DNA of 64,000 nt. It comes from Parageobacillus thermantarcticus. Lineage in GTDB: Bacteria > Bacillota > Bacilli > Bacillales > Anoxybacillaceae. Of the stretch, positions 43,152 to 52,244 are shown piece by piece; within the stretch, counting starts at the first letter, position 1; every line of letters starts with the position of its first letter. The notes below the pieces were generated by a model. That model made no database searches, had not been told where the DNA came from, and saw only the letters and a list, made by a program, of their open reading frames with translations. The DNA lies in the NCBI RefSeq assembly GCF_900111865.1, contig NZ_FOJS01000012.1:1-64000 (forward strand), in the 5' to 3' direction. The position numbers and the translations under genes were made by a program.

Positions 43152-44084
43152 TCAAAGTTTTTCAGCGATGCGCAATTTCGCGGAGCGCGCGCGATGATTA
43201 TGGGCGATCTCTTCCTCAGAAGGAACGATTGGCTTTTTTGTAATAATTTTTAAGGTCGGGCGATATGGATCAGGAATAAGCGGGAGTCCAGGAGGAAGCT
43301 GTGGGCTTTGGCTCGCCTCTTTGAAAGCCGCTTTGCAAATGCGATCTTCCAATGAATGGAACGTAATCACGCTAATCCTTCCACCTGATTTCAACGCATC
43401 AATCGCCTGCTTAATCGCCTCTTGAAACGCTTGCAGTTCATCGTTTACGGCAATACGTATCGCCTGAAAAATTCGTTTGGCCGGATGTCCCCCGCTCCTT
43501 CTCGCCGGCGCCGGAATCGCCTCTTTAATGATGTTGACTAACTCGCCGGTCGTTTCAATTTGCTTTTCTTTGCGAACTTCTTCGATTTTCCGCGCCACTT
43601 GCTTTGAAAATTTTTCTTCACCGTAATGAAAAAAGATATGTACGAGTTTTTCATACGGCCAATGATTGACAATATCGTAAGCCGTTAACGACTGCTCTCG
43701 ATTCATTCGCATGTCCAGCGGGGCATCATGATGGTAACTGAACCCTCGTTCCGGTATATCTAACTGCGGGGAAGACACCCCTAAGTCAAACAAAATCCCA
43801 TCTACTTTATGAACTCCTCGCGCCGCCAGTTCTTCCGCGAGAAAACGAAAATTTCTGCGAATAAATGTCACTTGCTTTTCATAACGAGCCAATCTTTTTT
43901 TCGCGTACTCGATCGCCATATCATCTTGATCGAACGCGAACAGCCTTCCTTTCTCCGACAATTGTGAGAGCAAATACTCGCTATGCCCTCCGCCGCCAAG
44001 AGTACAATCGACATAAGTTCCGTCTGGATTTATATGAAGTCCGTCTACCGCTTCCTTTAATAATACTGTTGTATGTTGAAACAC
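43152..44084 (-). CDS. rsmH: 16S rRNA (cytosine1402-N4)-methyltransferase
   Basis: Encodes 310 aa from a GTG start at 44084 (311 in B. subtilis). It methylates C1402 in the ribosomal P site. The SAM-binding motif [16 protein letters not shown] is near residue 25, and the family motifs [11 protein letters not shown] and [10 protein letters not shown] follow. The GTG is supported by GAAGGTGGTGA upstream. In other Bacilli mraZ comes directly before this gene; here it is absent. Confidence 0.95.
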   Translation of the reverse strand: MFQHTTVLLKEAVDGLHINPDGTYVDCTLGGGGHSEYLLSQLSEKGRLFAFDQDDMAIEYAKKRLARYEKQVTFIRRNFRFLAEELAARGVHKVDGILFDLGVSSPQLDIPERGFSYHHDAPLDMRMNREQSLTAYDIVNHWPYEKLVHIFFHYGEEKFSKQVARKIEEVRKEKQIETTGELVNIIKEAIPAPARRSGGHPAKRIFQAIRIAVNDELQAFQEAIKQAIDALKSGGRISVITFHSLEDRICKAAFKEASQSPQLPPGLPLIPDPYRPTLKIITKKPIVPSEEEIAHNHRARSAKLRIAEKL

Positions 44085-44194
44085 GTGTTCACCACCTTCG
44101 CCGCTCATTGTTGCATATTTTTGACTATATTTACAAAAGCAATTTTGTCGCGAATCATTGGGCGAGTTTTCATGTGCAGAGCGGCCGCTTATTT

Positions 44195-44200
44195 ATTATA
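44195..44200 (-). promoter_or_regulatory. -10 element of the rsmH-ftsL-pbpB promoter
   Basis: Perfect TATAAT on the minus strand, without a clear -35 at 16-18 bp. The 44085-44350 gap contains no mraZ (too short for its usual 143 codons) and no other gene. Confidence 0.5.
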
Positions 44201-44350
44201 CCGCAAAACATAACAAAATTTTAGCTTTTTTTGTAAAAACTCGTCTTCCTCTGTTCATTTTTGTCGCATTTTAGCAATTTGCAACAATAACATAAAACGT
44301 TTTTACTTTTATTTCCATACATTTTCTTTATGTTTACTATTCCTTCCAAT

Positions 44351-44378
44351 AAAAAAAAATCCTGCATAAAACAGGATT
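44351..44378 (-). terminator. Terminator behind bshC
   Basis: Arms AATCCTG/CAGGATT (44358-44364 and 44372-44378) with a 7-nt loop, followed by nine T residues on the minus strand. Confidence 0.85.
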
Positions 44379-44408
44379 TTTCTTTTCGACTTTTTCTTGT
44401 AAAAATGA

Positions 44409-46037
44409 TTATATATATACAATTTTATGCATGCCGTTCCATTTGTAATCAAGGCGTAAAAGTTTCTCTAAAAAATCGAATCCATATTTATTGATGTAAT
44501 AGAAAATATTCCAAATCCGCTCCTGAGGCGTTTGATTCGGCAACAGCGACATTTCCACGCGGGCAAACTTCCGCAATTCCGTTTCATATTTTCGCATTAA
44601 TGCCCGATGCAACGTTTGCTGAAGAAAATCGATTTGCGCTTGCAGGAGATTAGCATTTTTCGTCAGCAAGCCCGCTAGTCCGCGATCGATTTCCATGCCA
44701 ATTTCTCGAAGTGGACGATGAATTTGTTCAATTTCCGCTTTCGCATTCGCGAATATTTCATCGAGCGGATAACGGGTTTGCCGTGCTAGCCACTTTTCCT
44801 TCACTTCTGCGATCCGCCCTGTGAAAACGTCCATTACATCCACGCCGATGTCATCCAAATCGGTTTGAATGGAACGCTCTACGATCGTTACGTTCACGCG
44901 CGGGATGACTGGCGGCATTTTGAAGCCAAATATCGAAAACGCTTCTCTCAGTTCAGCCCAATATGCGATTTCTCCGGGACCGGCGACAAACGCCAACGTC
45001 GGTAGCAAAAACTCTTGCATAAGCGGGCGGGTCACGACATTATTGCTCAATTTGCTAGGGCTTGTTTTAGCAAGCTGTATTAACTCATCTTTAGAGAAAA
45101 CAACTTCTCCTTTTTTGCTACAAAACACTCCTTTTTGCGGGTCATGCTCAAGCAGCCATCGTTCCCGTCCGTCGTAGTAAAATAAATTGGCACAATGCGG
45201 CTGCACATCTAACGCATTTTTATATCCAAGCTGCCGAAGCTGTCGTTGCTTTTGCAAAACAGCATCCGTCACTTCGCGATGATGCTCGATCAATGACACA
45301 AAAAAGCTGCTTTCGATCGCGCGCAATGAAGCGTCGGCGGCATTGAGAACGACCAATCCTTCGGAAGCAAACAGGCGCAAAACGATCGAAGCAAAAAAGT
45401 CGACGAACGTTTTCGATTCGTCTAAACATCGGGACAGAAAATCAAGCAACTTATTTGTCGTTTCCGTTTCCCCGTACGTTTTTACGATATCATCGATCCA
45501 CTTGGAACAAACTTCGCCATCTAAAGGCAAATCCGAGACCATTCGTTTTTCTTGCGGAACATCAGGATAAACACGCTTTTTTACTTTTCCACTCTCTGCG
45601 ACATATATGTGGTTTACTTCGGCAATGTCATGGTCTTCGCCAGCAATCCAAAAAAGCGGGACGACCGGCACTCCTAAATTTCTTTCTTGCTCTTTGGCAA
45701 GCTTGATGATGGAAATGATTTTATAAATGGTATAAAGCGGGCCTGTCAATAACCCTGCTTGCTGCCCGCCAACGACCACTGCGCTGTCAGGACGAAGCAA
45801 TTTCTCAATATTGTTAAATGTTTCAGGGCTTGCGTGAAATCGCTGATGGTACGAACGCAAATATTCAACAAGTTCGCGGCGCGGATACGTTCTTTCTTTG
45901 ATGTCGTCAAGCCGCCTCCAAAACACATCTTCCTGCTGAAGCGAATACGAAAAACCTTTTTCAAGCGGAAAAGCGCCGTTTATGTAATCGGTTGCTAACG
46001 GTGTTGTAGCAGCCAAAGAAATTTCCCGAACTTCCAT
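44409..46037 (-). CDS. bshC: Bacillithiol biosynthesis protein BshC
   Basis: Encodes 542 aa. BshC adds cysteine to GlcN-malate, the last step in making bacillithiol, the main low-molecular-weight thiol of Bacilli. It has the BshC family features: a Rossmann-like core (AVVVGGQQAGLLTGPLYT near residue 90), VPLFWIAGEDHDIAEV and a C-terminal coiled coil (about 450-510). It lies upstream of the dcw cluster as in B. subtilis (yllA). Confidence 0.94.
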   Translation of the reverse strand: MEVREISLAATTPLATDYINGAFPLEKGFSYSLQQEDVFWRRLDDIKERTYPRRELVEYLRSYHQRFHASPETFNNIEKLLRPDSAVVVGGQQAGLLTGPLYTIYKIISIIKLAKEQERNLGVPVVPLFWIAGEDHDIAEVNHIYVAESGKVKKRVYPDVPQEKRMVSDLPLDGEVCSKWIDDIVKTYGETETTNKLLDFLSRCLDESKTFVDFFASIVLRLFASEGLVVLNAADASLRAIESSFFVSLIEHHREVTDAVLQKQRQLRQLGYKNALDVQPHCANLFYYDGRERWLLEHDPQKGVFCSKKGEVVFSKDELIQLAKTSPSKLSNNVVTRPLMQEFLLPTLAFVAGPGEIAYWAELREAFSIFGFKMPPVIPRVNVTIVERSIQTDLDDIGVDVMDVFTGRIAEVKEKWLARQTRYPLDEIFANAKAEIEQIHRPLREIGMEIDRGLAGLLTKNANLLQAQIDFLQQTLHRALMRKYETELRKFARVEMSLLPNQTPQERIWNIFYYINKYGFDFLEKLLRLDYKWNGMHKIVYI

Positions 46038-46080
46038 TTTTAGAGACTTCCTTTCTTATGTATGTGTATGTTCTTCCATG

Positions 46081-46108
46081 AGTATAGCATTTCTTTTTAG
46101 CAAATGAA
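46081..46108 (-). promoter_or_regulatory. Candidate bshC promoter
   Basis: -10 TATACT (46081-46086) preceded by TGC (extended -10), with a weak -35 TTCATT (46103-46108) at 16 bp. Confidence 0.4.
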
Positions 46109-46138
46109 AAAACAGTTGCTCACCGTTACAAAGCATTT

Positions 46139-46525
46139 TTATAAATTGCTAGATACTCTCACAATCATTCCATAGACAAGCAAGCTAAAATAAAGCGAGG
46201 AAAACAATAAGAAGTTTGCCCGCCAAAACAAGCGAAAAACAGCGGAAAAATGAAAATCTTCGTTTTTCCGCCAATACCCGATCGCAATCAACATATGCAT
46301 AATAAGCAAAAAGAAGACAATGTGCCATAAATACGATTTTCCAGAAAGAACGACAAGCAAAAAATGAACGGCAATAATAAAAAAAAGCGTCGAAACGTTT
46401 ACTGCCGCATAAAACGACTTTCGCTTTCTTTTCGATAACTTACGGGCAAAAAAATAAACGAGAAAAAACGATAATAACGGCATTGTAACGAACGCCGCAA
46501 CTAAATGGGCAATCACATCATCCAT
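46139..46525 (-). CDS. DUF3397 family membrane protein
   Basis: Encodes 128 aa with four predicted transmembrane helices (about 7-27, 42-62, 68-86, 100-122). It looks like the DUF3397 family found beside panE in Bacillaceae; function unknown. The start at 46525 has GGAGGTG 6 nt upstream and overlaps the panE stop by 8 nt, so the two genes are coupled. Confidence 0.75.
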   Translation of the reverse strand: MDDVIAHLVAAFVTMPLLSFFLVYFFARKLSKRKRKSFYAAVNVSTLFFIIAVHFLLVVLSGKSYLWHIVFFLLIMHMLIAIGYWRKNEDFHFSAVFRLFWRANFLLFSSLYFSLLVYGMIVRVSSNL

Positions 46526-47417
46526 GTTTCGCACCTCCTTCTTCCATCCCTTTTATTGCAGCAAATAAAAATCGTGAAATTGGTAGCGCCACTCCAAGTT
46601 CTTTTCCTTTTTCCAAAACATAGCCTAAAATGGCGTCAATCTCCGTTTTTCGGCGTTGGGAAATGTCCATAAACATCGATGAATAATTGTCTGCTGTTTT
46701 TTCACAAACATTCACAATATGGTTCCATGCCGCTTGTTCATCTTCTATAGGCAACACTTGCTTCAGCTCGGAAAACAACAATGTCATCATTTCGTAATAT
46801 GGTTTTACTTTAAGCAACTCTCCATTTTTGACACGCAAAAGCGCCGTCAACGGATTAATGACCGCATTGACGGTTAGTTTTTTCACTAACACGCTCTCCC
46901 AGTCACTAGCGATTTCAAACGGAAAATCGTGGATGTTCTCTTTTGCTAGCATTGCCGCTTGTCCGAACGTGCCATGAAAGCTAGCAAGCACTATTTTTCC
47001 GATTCCCGTATGTTCCACTGTATGATCATCATGTTTAAGAGCGCCATGTTCGACCGTTCCGACGATTACATTTTGCTTCGTGAACGAAGATAACCACTTC
47101 ACATGCCCCATCCCGTTTTGCAAAAAAACGACCGTTTCTACATGATCAAACTGGTTTTGCCGATGGATAATCGCCGCGATATCGTATTGTTTCACCGTTA
47201 CAAAAACAAGGTCATCGTGGATATGCGCATTCGTAAACGGCATTGCTTGAAGTGAAATGCGCTTTGTTTCTCCCCGTTTCACAAATCGCAATCCTTCTCT
47301 CATTAATCGCTGCGCTTGTATAGAGCGTCTTGTGTAAACGGTGACTTTATGTTCATCGCTTAAATAAGCAGCGAGCAACAGCCCAATTGCCCCGCCGCCA
47401 ATAATTCCAATTTTCAC
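46518..47417 (-). CDS. panE: 2-dehydropantoate 2-reductase
   Basis: Encodes 299 aa. It reduces ketopantoate to pantoate with NADPH, for coenzyme A synthesis; coaD of the same pathway lies 7 kb away. The N-terminal Rossmann motif is GIIGGGAIGLLLAAYL and the family pattern VKQYDIAAII is present. The catalytic lysine is expected in LVKKLTVNAVINPLTAL. It corresponds to B. subtilis YlbQ. Confidence 0.9.
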   Translation of the reverse strand: MKIGIIGGGAIGLLLAAYLSDEHKVTVYTRRSIQAQRLMREGLRFVKRGETKRISLQAMPFTNAHIHDDLVFVTVKQYDIAAIIHRQNQFDHVETVVFLQNGMGHVKWLSSFTKQNVIVGTVEHGALKHDDHTVEHTGIGKIVLASFHGTFGQAAMLAKENIHDFPFEIASDWESVLVKKLTVNAVINPLTALLRVKNGELLKVKPYYEMMTLLFSELKQVLPIEDEQAAWNHIVNVCEKTADNYSSMFMDISQRRKTEIDAILGYVLEKGKELGVALPISRFLFAAIKGMEEGGAKHG

Positions 47418-47492
47418 AATTACTTCCTCACTTTCCGATAATCCATACTATATCCCTATTTTAGCAAATAGCTAATTCATCCGTTAAGAAAA

Positions 47493-47518
47493 AAGGCTGA
47501 CCTTTATTAGTCAGCCTT
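47493..47518 (-). terminator. Terminator behind rsfA
   Basis: Perfect 9-bp stem AAGGCTGAC/GTCAGCCTT (47493-47501 and 47510-47518), followed by TTTTTTC on the minus strand. Confidence 0.85.
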
Positions 47519-48109
47519 TCAAGTGTTTTCCGCTTTTTCTATGACAGCATTTTCCGTTTGCGAAGCTTTTTGTTCTTGCCCTTCTTCCAGCGCCGCCATT
47601 TTTCTCGCTCGTTCCATAATCACAAGCAACGTTTTATATTCTTCTTGAACAGCAGATAGTTCTTTTTGCAGCGCTTCTTTCTCTGCTTGCAGTTTTGTAA
47701 TCATTTGTTGCAACTGCTCCATGTCTTTCTTTAAAGCGCGGTTTTCATCGGCGATTTTTTGTGAATCATATGCCGTTTGTCCATATGCCCGCAAAAATGC
47801 AATGACGTCAGACCATGTCAATTTTTTTTCTGTTGCTTCTTCTTTCTTTTTCTGTCCTTTTTCTTCGCTAACAACCGCCTTTTTTCTTTCCTTTCGCTGT
47901 TTTTTCGCCAGTTCAATTTCCTCTTTATACTGTTTTCGAACATACGAATTCCAGCGAAATCCACACGCAGCTGCCGTGCGCGATAAACGTCGTCCTACTT
48001 CTTCAAACGCTTGAAGCTGCGTGCCTCCCTCGCGAATATAGCGCAATACGACTTCCGCTAATAGCAAATCTTCCTCCTGCGTCCACGCATCTTGGCGCAC
48101 ACTTGTCAT
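47519..48109 (-). CDS. rsfA: RsfA family prespore transcription factor (YlbO)
   Basis: Encodes 196 aa. A Myb/SANT-like DNA-binding domain is at the N-terminus ([17 protein letters not shown]... [12 protein letters not shown]), then a charged linker and a leucine-rich coiled coil (about 100-165). B. subtilis RsfA tunes sigma-F-dependent genes in the forespore. The start at 48109 is preceded by GGAGGGGGA. Confidence 0.9.
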   Translation of the reverse strand: MTSVRQDAWTQEEDLLLAEVVLRYIREGGTQLQAFEEVGRRLSRTAAACGFRWNSYVRKQYKEEIELAKKQRKERKKAVVSEEKGQKKKEEATEKKLTWSDVIAFLRAYGQTAYDSQKIADENRALKKDMEQLQQMITKLQAEKEALQKELSAVQEEYKTLLVIMERARKMAALEEGQEQKASQTENAVIEKAENT

Positions 48110-48181
48110 CTTCTTCCCCCTCCATAGCCGCTTTTTCACACTATATGTATGCGGCTAATAGAGAAGATAGAAGAGGAAAAA

Positions 48182-48943
48182 TTATGATTTCTTAAAAAAA
48201 GATTCGATAGCTCTCTTATGTTCTTCCGACCCCCATAACTTCGCGCAACGCGCAATTTCTGCAAAAAACCTCGTCCGAAACTCGTCGCTCTTCCACTTTT
48301 CCGTAGCTATGGCTTTATAAGCACGCAAAACAGAAACAGATTGCGATAAGTAAGGGGAGAGTAGACCGCGGCATTCTTCCCGCAAATTGTCGCCTTGCAA
48401 CACGGCGTGAACCCATCCATACTCGTACATTTTTTCTACGCTCATTCTTTCCGCGCGCAAAAGGATATCAAGCGCTTGCGTGTACGGAAGCTTTTCCAAA
48501 AGGATTGTCGCGCCGCCCCATCCAGTCGTTATGCCAAGTTTTCCTTGAATAAAGCCGATTTTGCACCCGCGTTTCGCATAGCGGAAATCACATGCCGATG
48601 CCAATTCGCAGCCGCCGCCAACCGCAGTACCGTTAATGAGCGCGACAGTCGGCTTGGACAACGTAAGCAATGAATATAAAATCTTGCCCATCTTCTCTAA
48701 CATCTGTTTTGCATCTTCCGTATGTAAATGTTGAAATTTGCTTAAATCTCCGCCTGAACAAAACGCCTCATCACCTGTTCCCGTAATGACAAGCATTTTC
48801 ACATTGTCATTTTTTTCTACCATCGCGATCGTTTCTTTCAACTTGTCCATTACTTCAAAATTGATCGCGTTTCGTTTCTCCGGACGATGAATCGTAAACC
48901 AAACAATTCCATCACGGTCATGTTCTACGATCGCTACTTCCAT
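48182..48943 (-). CDS. Enoyl-CoA hydratase/isomerase (crotonase) family protein
   Basis: Encodes 253 aa. Oxyanion-hole regions FCSGGDLSKF (about 62-70) and GTAVGGGCELASACDF (about 105-120) define the crotonase fold. The first catalytic Glu of hydratases is present (E113), but the second, expected in the motif before LGxxPGxGG, is Gln133 (IQGKLGITTGWGG). A GWGGA-type loop is also seen in decarboxylase branches. It is therefore probably not a classical hydratase; the substrate is unknown. In B. subtilis ylbP lies at this position instead. Confidence 0.85.
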   Translation of the reverse strand: MEVAIVEHDRDGIVWFTIHRPEKRNAINFEVMDKLKETIAMVEKNDNVKMLVITGTGDEAFCSGGDLSKFQHLHTEDAKQMLEKMGKILYSLLTLSKPTVALINGTAVGGGCELASACDFRYAKRGCKIGFIQGKLGITTGWGGATILLEKLPYTQALDILLRAERMSVEKMYEYGWVHAVLQGDNLREECRGLLSPYLSQSVSVLRAYKAIATEKWKSDEFRTRFFAEIARCAKLWGSEEHKRAIESFFKKS

Positions 48944-49022
48944 CTTCTTTTCCCCTTTCCCTTATAAAGAATTGGTCAATGAGGCGGCGTTTTCCTGCTT
49001 ATTTTTACGTCGAAATGCAAAA

Positions 49023-49061
49023 AACAACAAGCACAAGGTGATTCCCCTTGTGCTTGTTGTT
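49023..49061 (-). terminator. Terminator behind rpmF
   Basis: Perfect 16-bp stem, arm AACAACAAGCACAAGG (49023-49038) and its complement (49046-49061), 7-nt loop, T run on the minus strand. Confidence 0.92.
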
Positions 49062-49084
49062 CATGTTAATAAAGAGCAATGCAA

Positions 49085-49258
49085 TTATTTGTTCACAACT
49101 TCTCTTCCTTTGTAAGTTCCGCAAGATTTGCAGACGCGGTGGGCCAATTTCATTTCACCGCAATTTGGGCATTCTACCATGCCAGGCACTTGCAATTTGA
49201 AATGAGTGCGGCGCAATCTTTTTCTTGTTTTCGATGTTCTTCGAAAAGGTACTGCCAT
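49085..49258 (-). CDS. rpmF: Ribosomal protein bL32
   Basis: Encodes 57 aa from ATG 49258 with GGAGGT upstream. It is a component of the large ribosomal subunit. The N-terminus [18 protein letters not shown] and a zinc ribbon made of CPNC and CKSC are typical of the zinc-containing form. It follows the DUF177 gene, the usual bacterial pair. Confidence 0.97.
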   Translation of the reverse strand: MAVPFRRTSKTRKRLRRTHFKLQVPGMVECPNCGEMKLAHRVCKSCGTYKGREVVNK

Positions 49259-49323
49259 GTTTTCCACCTCCTTATCAGCACTCGAAGTATCATAAAAAGC
49301 CCGGATCATTCCGGTTACTTCGC

Positions 49324-49869
49324 TCACTCGTTTTTGTCTTTGTCAAAAAACTTCGCTAATGCGGCAAGACGAGGATCAACTTTTTGCTTTGCTCGCTCTT
49401 CTATAATAGCGTTCCATTGTTCTTCCTTGATGACTTCCCAGCCTTCTCCAGACTGCGGCGCCCCGTCCTGCACCGTTCCTTCTTCCGCAAATATTTGCAG
49501 CGGAACTTCCAAAAGAATAAGCTCTTTCACAATTGGCAACAAATCGACTTTATCGTCTTTCACTAAATGCGTATCTTCCTCTGTCGATACAGCATCATAA
49601 TCATTCATAAAAAACGTTTCCGTCGTCTCGATGGAAAACGGATACGAAACGTCAACCAACGTCCGCGAACAAGGCAGTACCATCGTTCCCGACACTTGCA
49701 AATGGAACGTAAATTTTGTCGAACCGATATCTGCCTTTCCTTGTACATGAACAAGCGAAATATCGCGGATCAGTTTGTCGATCTCTTTTAAATCAGAAAC
49801 ATCGACATATTCGTCAATCGCCATTTCTTTATGACGAAATTGATGAAGTTGATGGATGGTCCATTTCAT
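49324..49869 (-). CDS. ylbN: DUF177 (YceD-like) protein YlbN
   Basis: Encodes 181 aa. The DUF177/YceD family is always linked to rpmF and is tied to 23S rRNA or ribosome assembly; the exact action is not known. The usual signature with conserved Cys is seen in [18 protein letters not shown], and the C-terminus carries [12 protein letters not shown]. The start at 49869 has GGGGTGA 5 nt upstream. Confidence 0.9.
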   Translation of the reverse strand: MKWTIHQLHQFRHKEMAIDEYVDVSDLKEIDKLIRDISLVHVQGKADIGSTKFTFHLQVSGTMVLPCSRTLVDVSYPFSIETTETFFMNDYDAVSTEEDTHLVKDDKVDLLPIVKELILLEVPLQIFAEEGTVQDGAPQSGEGWEVIKEEQWNAIIEERAKQKVDPRLAALAKFFDKDKNE

Positions 49870-49896
49870 ACAAATCACCCCAAGGCAACAAAGAAA

Positions 49897-49925
49897 ATTA
49901 TACGTTTCGTTTCCCTATTTGTCAA
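49897..49925 (-). promoter_or_regulatory. ylbN-rpmF promoter (sigma-A, full consensus)
   Basis: TTGACA (49920-49925), 17-bp spacer, TATAAT (49897-49902), on the minus strand. Its -35 shares five bases with the -35 of the divergent tmcAL promoter. Confidence 0.9.
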
Positions 49926-49947
49926 TATTTTTTCTTTACAGTATAAT
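49919..49947 (+). promoter_or_regulatory. tmcAL promoter (sigma-A)
   Basis: TTGTCA (49919-49924), 17-bp spacer, TATAAT (49942-49947), on the plus strand. Confidence 0.88.
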
Positions 49948-50001
49948 TGTTGTCAGTTTATAGACAATTTATCACTGAAAAAATCTAGGGAGAATAAAAC
50001 G

Positions 50002-51207
50002 ATGAAAGCGGTTGGAATCATTGTTGAATATAATCCATTTCATAACGGGCATCTATATCATTTACAAGAAACAAAAAAGCAAACCGGAGCAGATTGCATC
50101 ATCGCCGTCATGAGCGGAAATTTTCTGCAGCGCGGAGAACCGGCGCTTGTATCAAAATGGGCGCGAACAAAAATGGCGCTGTCAGCCGGCGTAGATATTG
50201 TCATTGAACTTCCGTACGCATTTGCGGTTCAATCTGCTGAACGATTTGCCAACGGTGCCGTTGCATTGCTTCACTCTTTATATTGCGAAGAAATTTGTTT
50301 TGGCAGCGAAAGCGGAAACATAAAAGCGTTCATCGATGCGGCAAAAACGCTTTTGGAGCGAAAACACCAGCATGACAGTTATGTGCAAAAAGCGTTGAAA
50401 AAAGGGGTAAGCTACCCGCGGGCGAACGCGGAAGCTTGGAAGCGGTTGGACGCCATCTCCCTTGATTTATCGAAGCCAAACAACGTGCTCGGCCTTGCGT
50501 ATGTCACGGCAATTTTGCAAAAACAAATTCCGATCAATCCGCGCACGATTCGCCGCATCGCCTCCGGCTATCATGACGAAACGTTCTCCCATCCTTCGAT
50601 CGCTAGCGCAACAAGCTTGCGCAAAGCGATGCAAGGATCGATTGCACAGTTAGAAACAATCGCTCCGTACATCCCGGCTGCCACGAAACAAGCGCTCATG
50701 CAATATTACGATACATACGGCATGTTTCATGAATGGGAAGCGTATTTTCCTTTTTTAAAGTATCGCATTATGACGGCGGAAGAGGAGGAGCTGCGCCAAA
50801 TTGCCGGCATCGACGAAGGCATCGAACATCGCTTAAAGCAGGAAATCGCCGCCGCCCCAACGTTTTCCGCCTTTATGAACGCACTCAAAACAAAACGATA
50901 CACATGGACGCGTCTGCAACGAATGTGTGTCCATATTTTAACAAATTTTACGAAAGAGCAACAAAAAAAAGCGGAAACGCCGACGTATATCCGCTTGCTT
51001 GGAATGAGCAGCAACGGAAGGTGTTATTTGCAACACGTGAAAAAACGGTTGTCGCTGCCGCTTGTCACAAAAATGTCTAGATTAAAATATGACCCGATTT
51101 ACCAGCAAGAAAAAAAGGCGGCGTTTGCTTATGCCGCCATATTTCCTGAACCTGTCCGCACCAATGCATTGAAAGAGGAGTACGCCACTCCTCCCATTCA
51201 ACAATAA
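50002..51207 (+). CDS. tmcAL: tRNA(Met) cytidine acetate ligase
   Basis: Encodes 401 aa. TmcAL uses acetate and ATP to form N4-acetylcytidine at the wobble base of elongator tRNA-Met. The nucleotidyltransferase HxGH motif is in [15 protein letters not shown] near residue 10, and [14 protein letters not shown] follows. The start at 50002 has GGGAG about 11 nt upstream; an earlier in-frame ATG at 49831 lies antisense to ylbN and is not used. It is YlbM of B. subtilis. Confidence 0.94.
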   Translation: MKAVGIIVEYNPFHNGHLYHLQETKKQTGADCIIAVMSGNFLQRGEPALVSKWARTKMALSAGVDIVIELPYAFAVQSAERFANGAVALLHSLYCEEICFGSESGNIKAFIDAAKTLLERKHQHDSYVQKALKKGVSYPRANAEAWKRLDAISLDLSKPNNVLGLAYVTAILQKQIPINPRTIRRIASGYHDETFSHPSIASATSLRKAMQGSIAQLETIAPYIPAATKQALMQYYDTYGMFHEWEAYFPFLKYRIMTAEEEELRQIAGIDEGIEHRLKQEIAAAPTFSAFMNALKTKRYTWTRLQRMCVHILTNFTKEQQKKAETPTYIRLLGMSSNGRCYLQHVKKRLSLPLVTKMSRLKYDPIYQQEKKAAFAYAAIFPEPVRTNALKEEYATPPIQQ

Positions 51208-51230
51208 CAGCGGAGACAAGGCGAATGCTG

Positions 51231-52244
51231 CTATTTCATTCTTTCTAAATAGCGGACGGCGTCATCGAACGTATCGACCGGGACAATTTTCATTTTCGTC
51301 CCGATTTCTTTTGCCGTTTTGACCGCTTCGCGATAGTTCGAATCCGCCGCGCCATTTTCGTTTGGCGCAAAGAAAATTTCCGCCCCCTCTTTGTCAGCGG
51401 CGACGATTTTTTGCGAAATGCCGCCGATTGGGCCGACTTCTCCATTTATATTAATCGTACCCGTTCCGGCAATTTTATGGCCTTTTGTAATATCCTCGTC
51501 AACAAGCTGATTATAAATTTCGAGCGAAAACATCAACCCTGCCGATGGGCCGCCGATTTGTTCCGAATTAATGCGGACCGGCGGATTTGTAACAACGTCA
51601 TAATCAGTAGCGAGCGAAATCCCTATGCCTATCTGCTTTGGATCGTGCGGAAATGGCATTAATGTAAAAGTTGCCTCTTTTTCATTTTTTCCACGCACAA
51701 ACGTAACGTGAACGTCATCGCCCTTTTTCTTTGTGCGAATGTATTGCACCATTTGCTCCGATGTATCCATCTTCTTTCCGTCTATTTCGATGATGCGATC
51801 ACCTACTTTTAATCGTCCATACGCCGGCATATGCGGAAGCACGCTCATCACGTATACGCCTTTTGCTTTATAGGAAACAGGCTTGCCCGCTTTTTTATAC
51901 GCAACGACAATCGCCGCCTCTTTGGACTGCTCCATAAGCTGAAACTGGCGCATCGTATATTCCTCATCTGTTTCTCCTTCTTGTTTGATCTCATCCAATG
52001 GATACAGCTCATAAAAAGAGCGGATATGCGCAAACAGATAAGAAATGACATTCGCTCTCCCCATTTTCACTGTCGTTAGCATAAGTTCTCCTTTATCCTC
52101 ATCTCCGTTTTCGACATGGACAAGCGGCTTTAAATCTTGCGCAGTTCCCGGCATTGTAACGTAATAAGGAAGTTTAATAAAAATCAGCAACAGCGCGACG
52201 ATGACGCCCATGAAAAACGTTATCACATACACTCGTTTCTTCAT
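51231..52244 (-). CDS. ylbL: Membrane-anchored PDZ/Lon-type serine protease YlbL
   Basis: Encodes 337 aa: an N-terminal transmembrane helix (about 5-25), a PDZ domain (about 125-195) and a C-terminal S16 (Lon-type) protease domain. The catalytic Ser is in GGPSAGLMFS (Ser234) and the Lys in GGISQKIVAADKEGA (Lys279), forming the Ser-Lys dyad. B. subtilis YlbL helps remove the division inhibitor YneA after DNA damage. Confidence 0.94.
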   Translation of the reverse strand: MKKRVYVITFFMGVIVALLLIFIKLPYYVTMPGTAQDLKPLVHVENGDEDKGELMLTTVKMGRANVISYLFAHIRSFYELYPLDEIKQEGETDEEYTMRQFQLMEQSKEAAIVVAYKKAGKPVSYKAKGVYVMSVLPHMPAYGRLKVGDRIIEIDGKKMDTSEQMVQYIRTKKKGDDVHVTFVRGKNEKEATFTLMPFPHDPKQIGIGISLATDYDVVTNPPVRINSEQIGGPSAGLMFSLEIYNQLVDEDITKGHKIAGTGTININGEVGPIGGISQKIVAADKEGAEIFFAPNENGAADSNYREAVKTAKEIGTKMKIVPVDTFDDAVRYLERMK

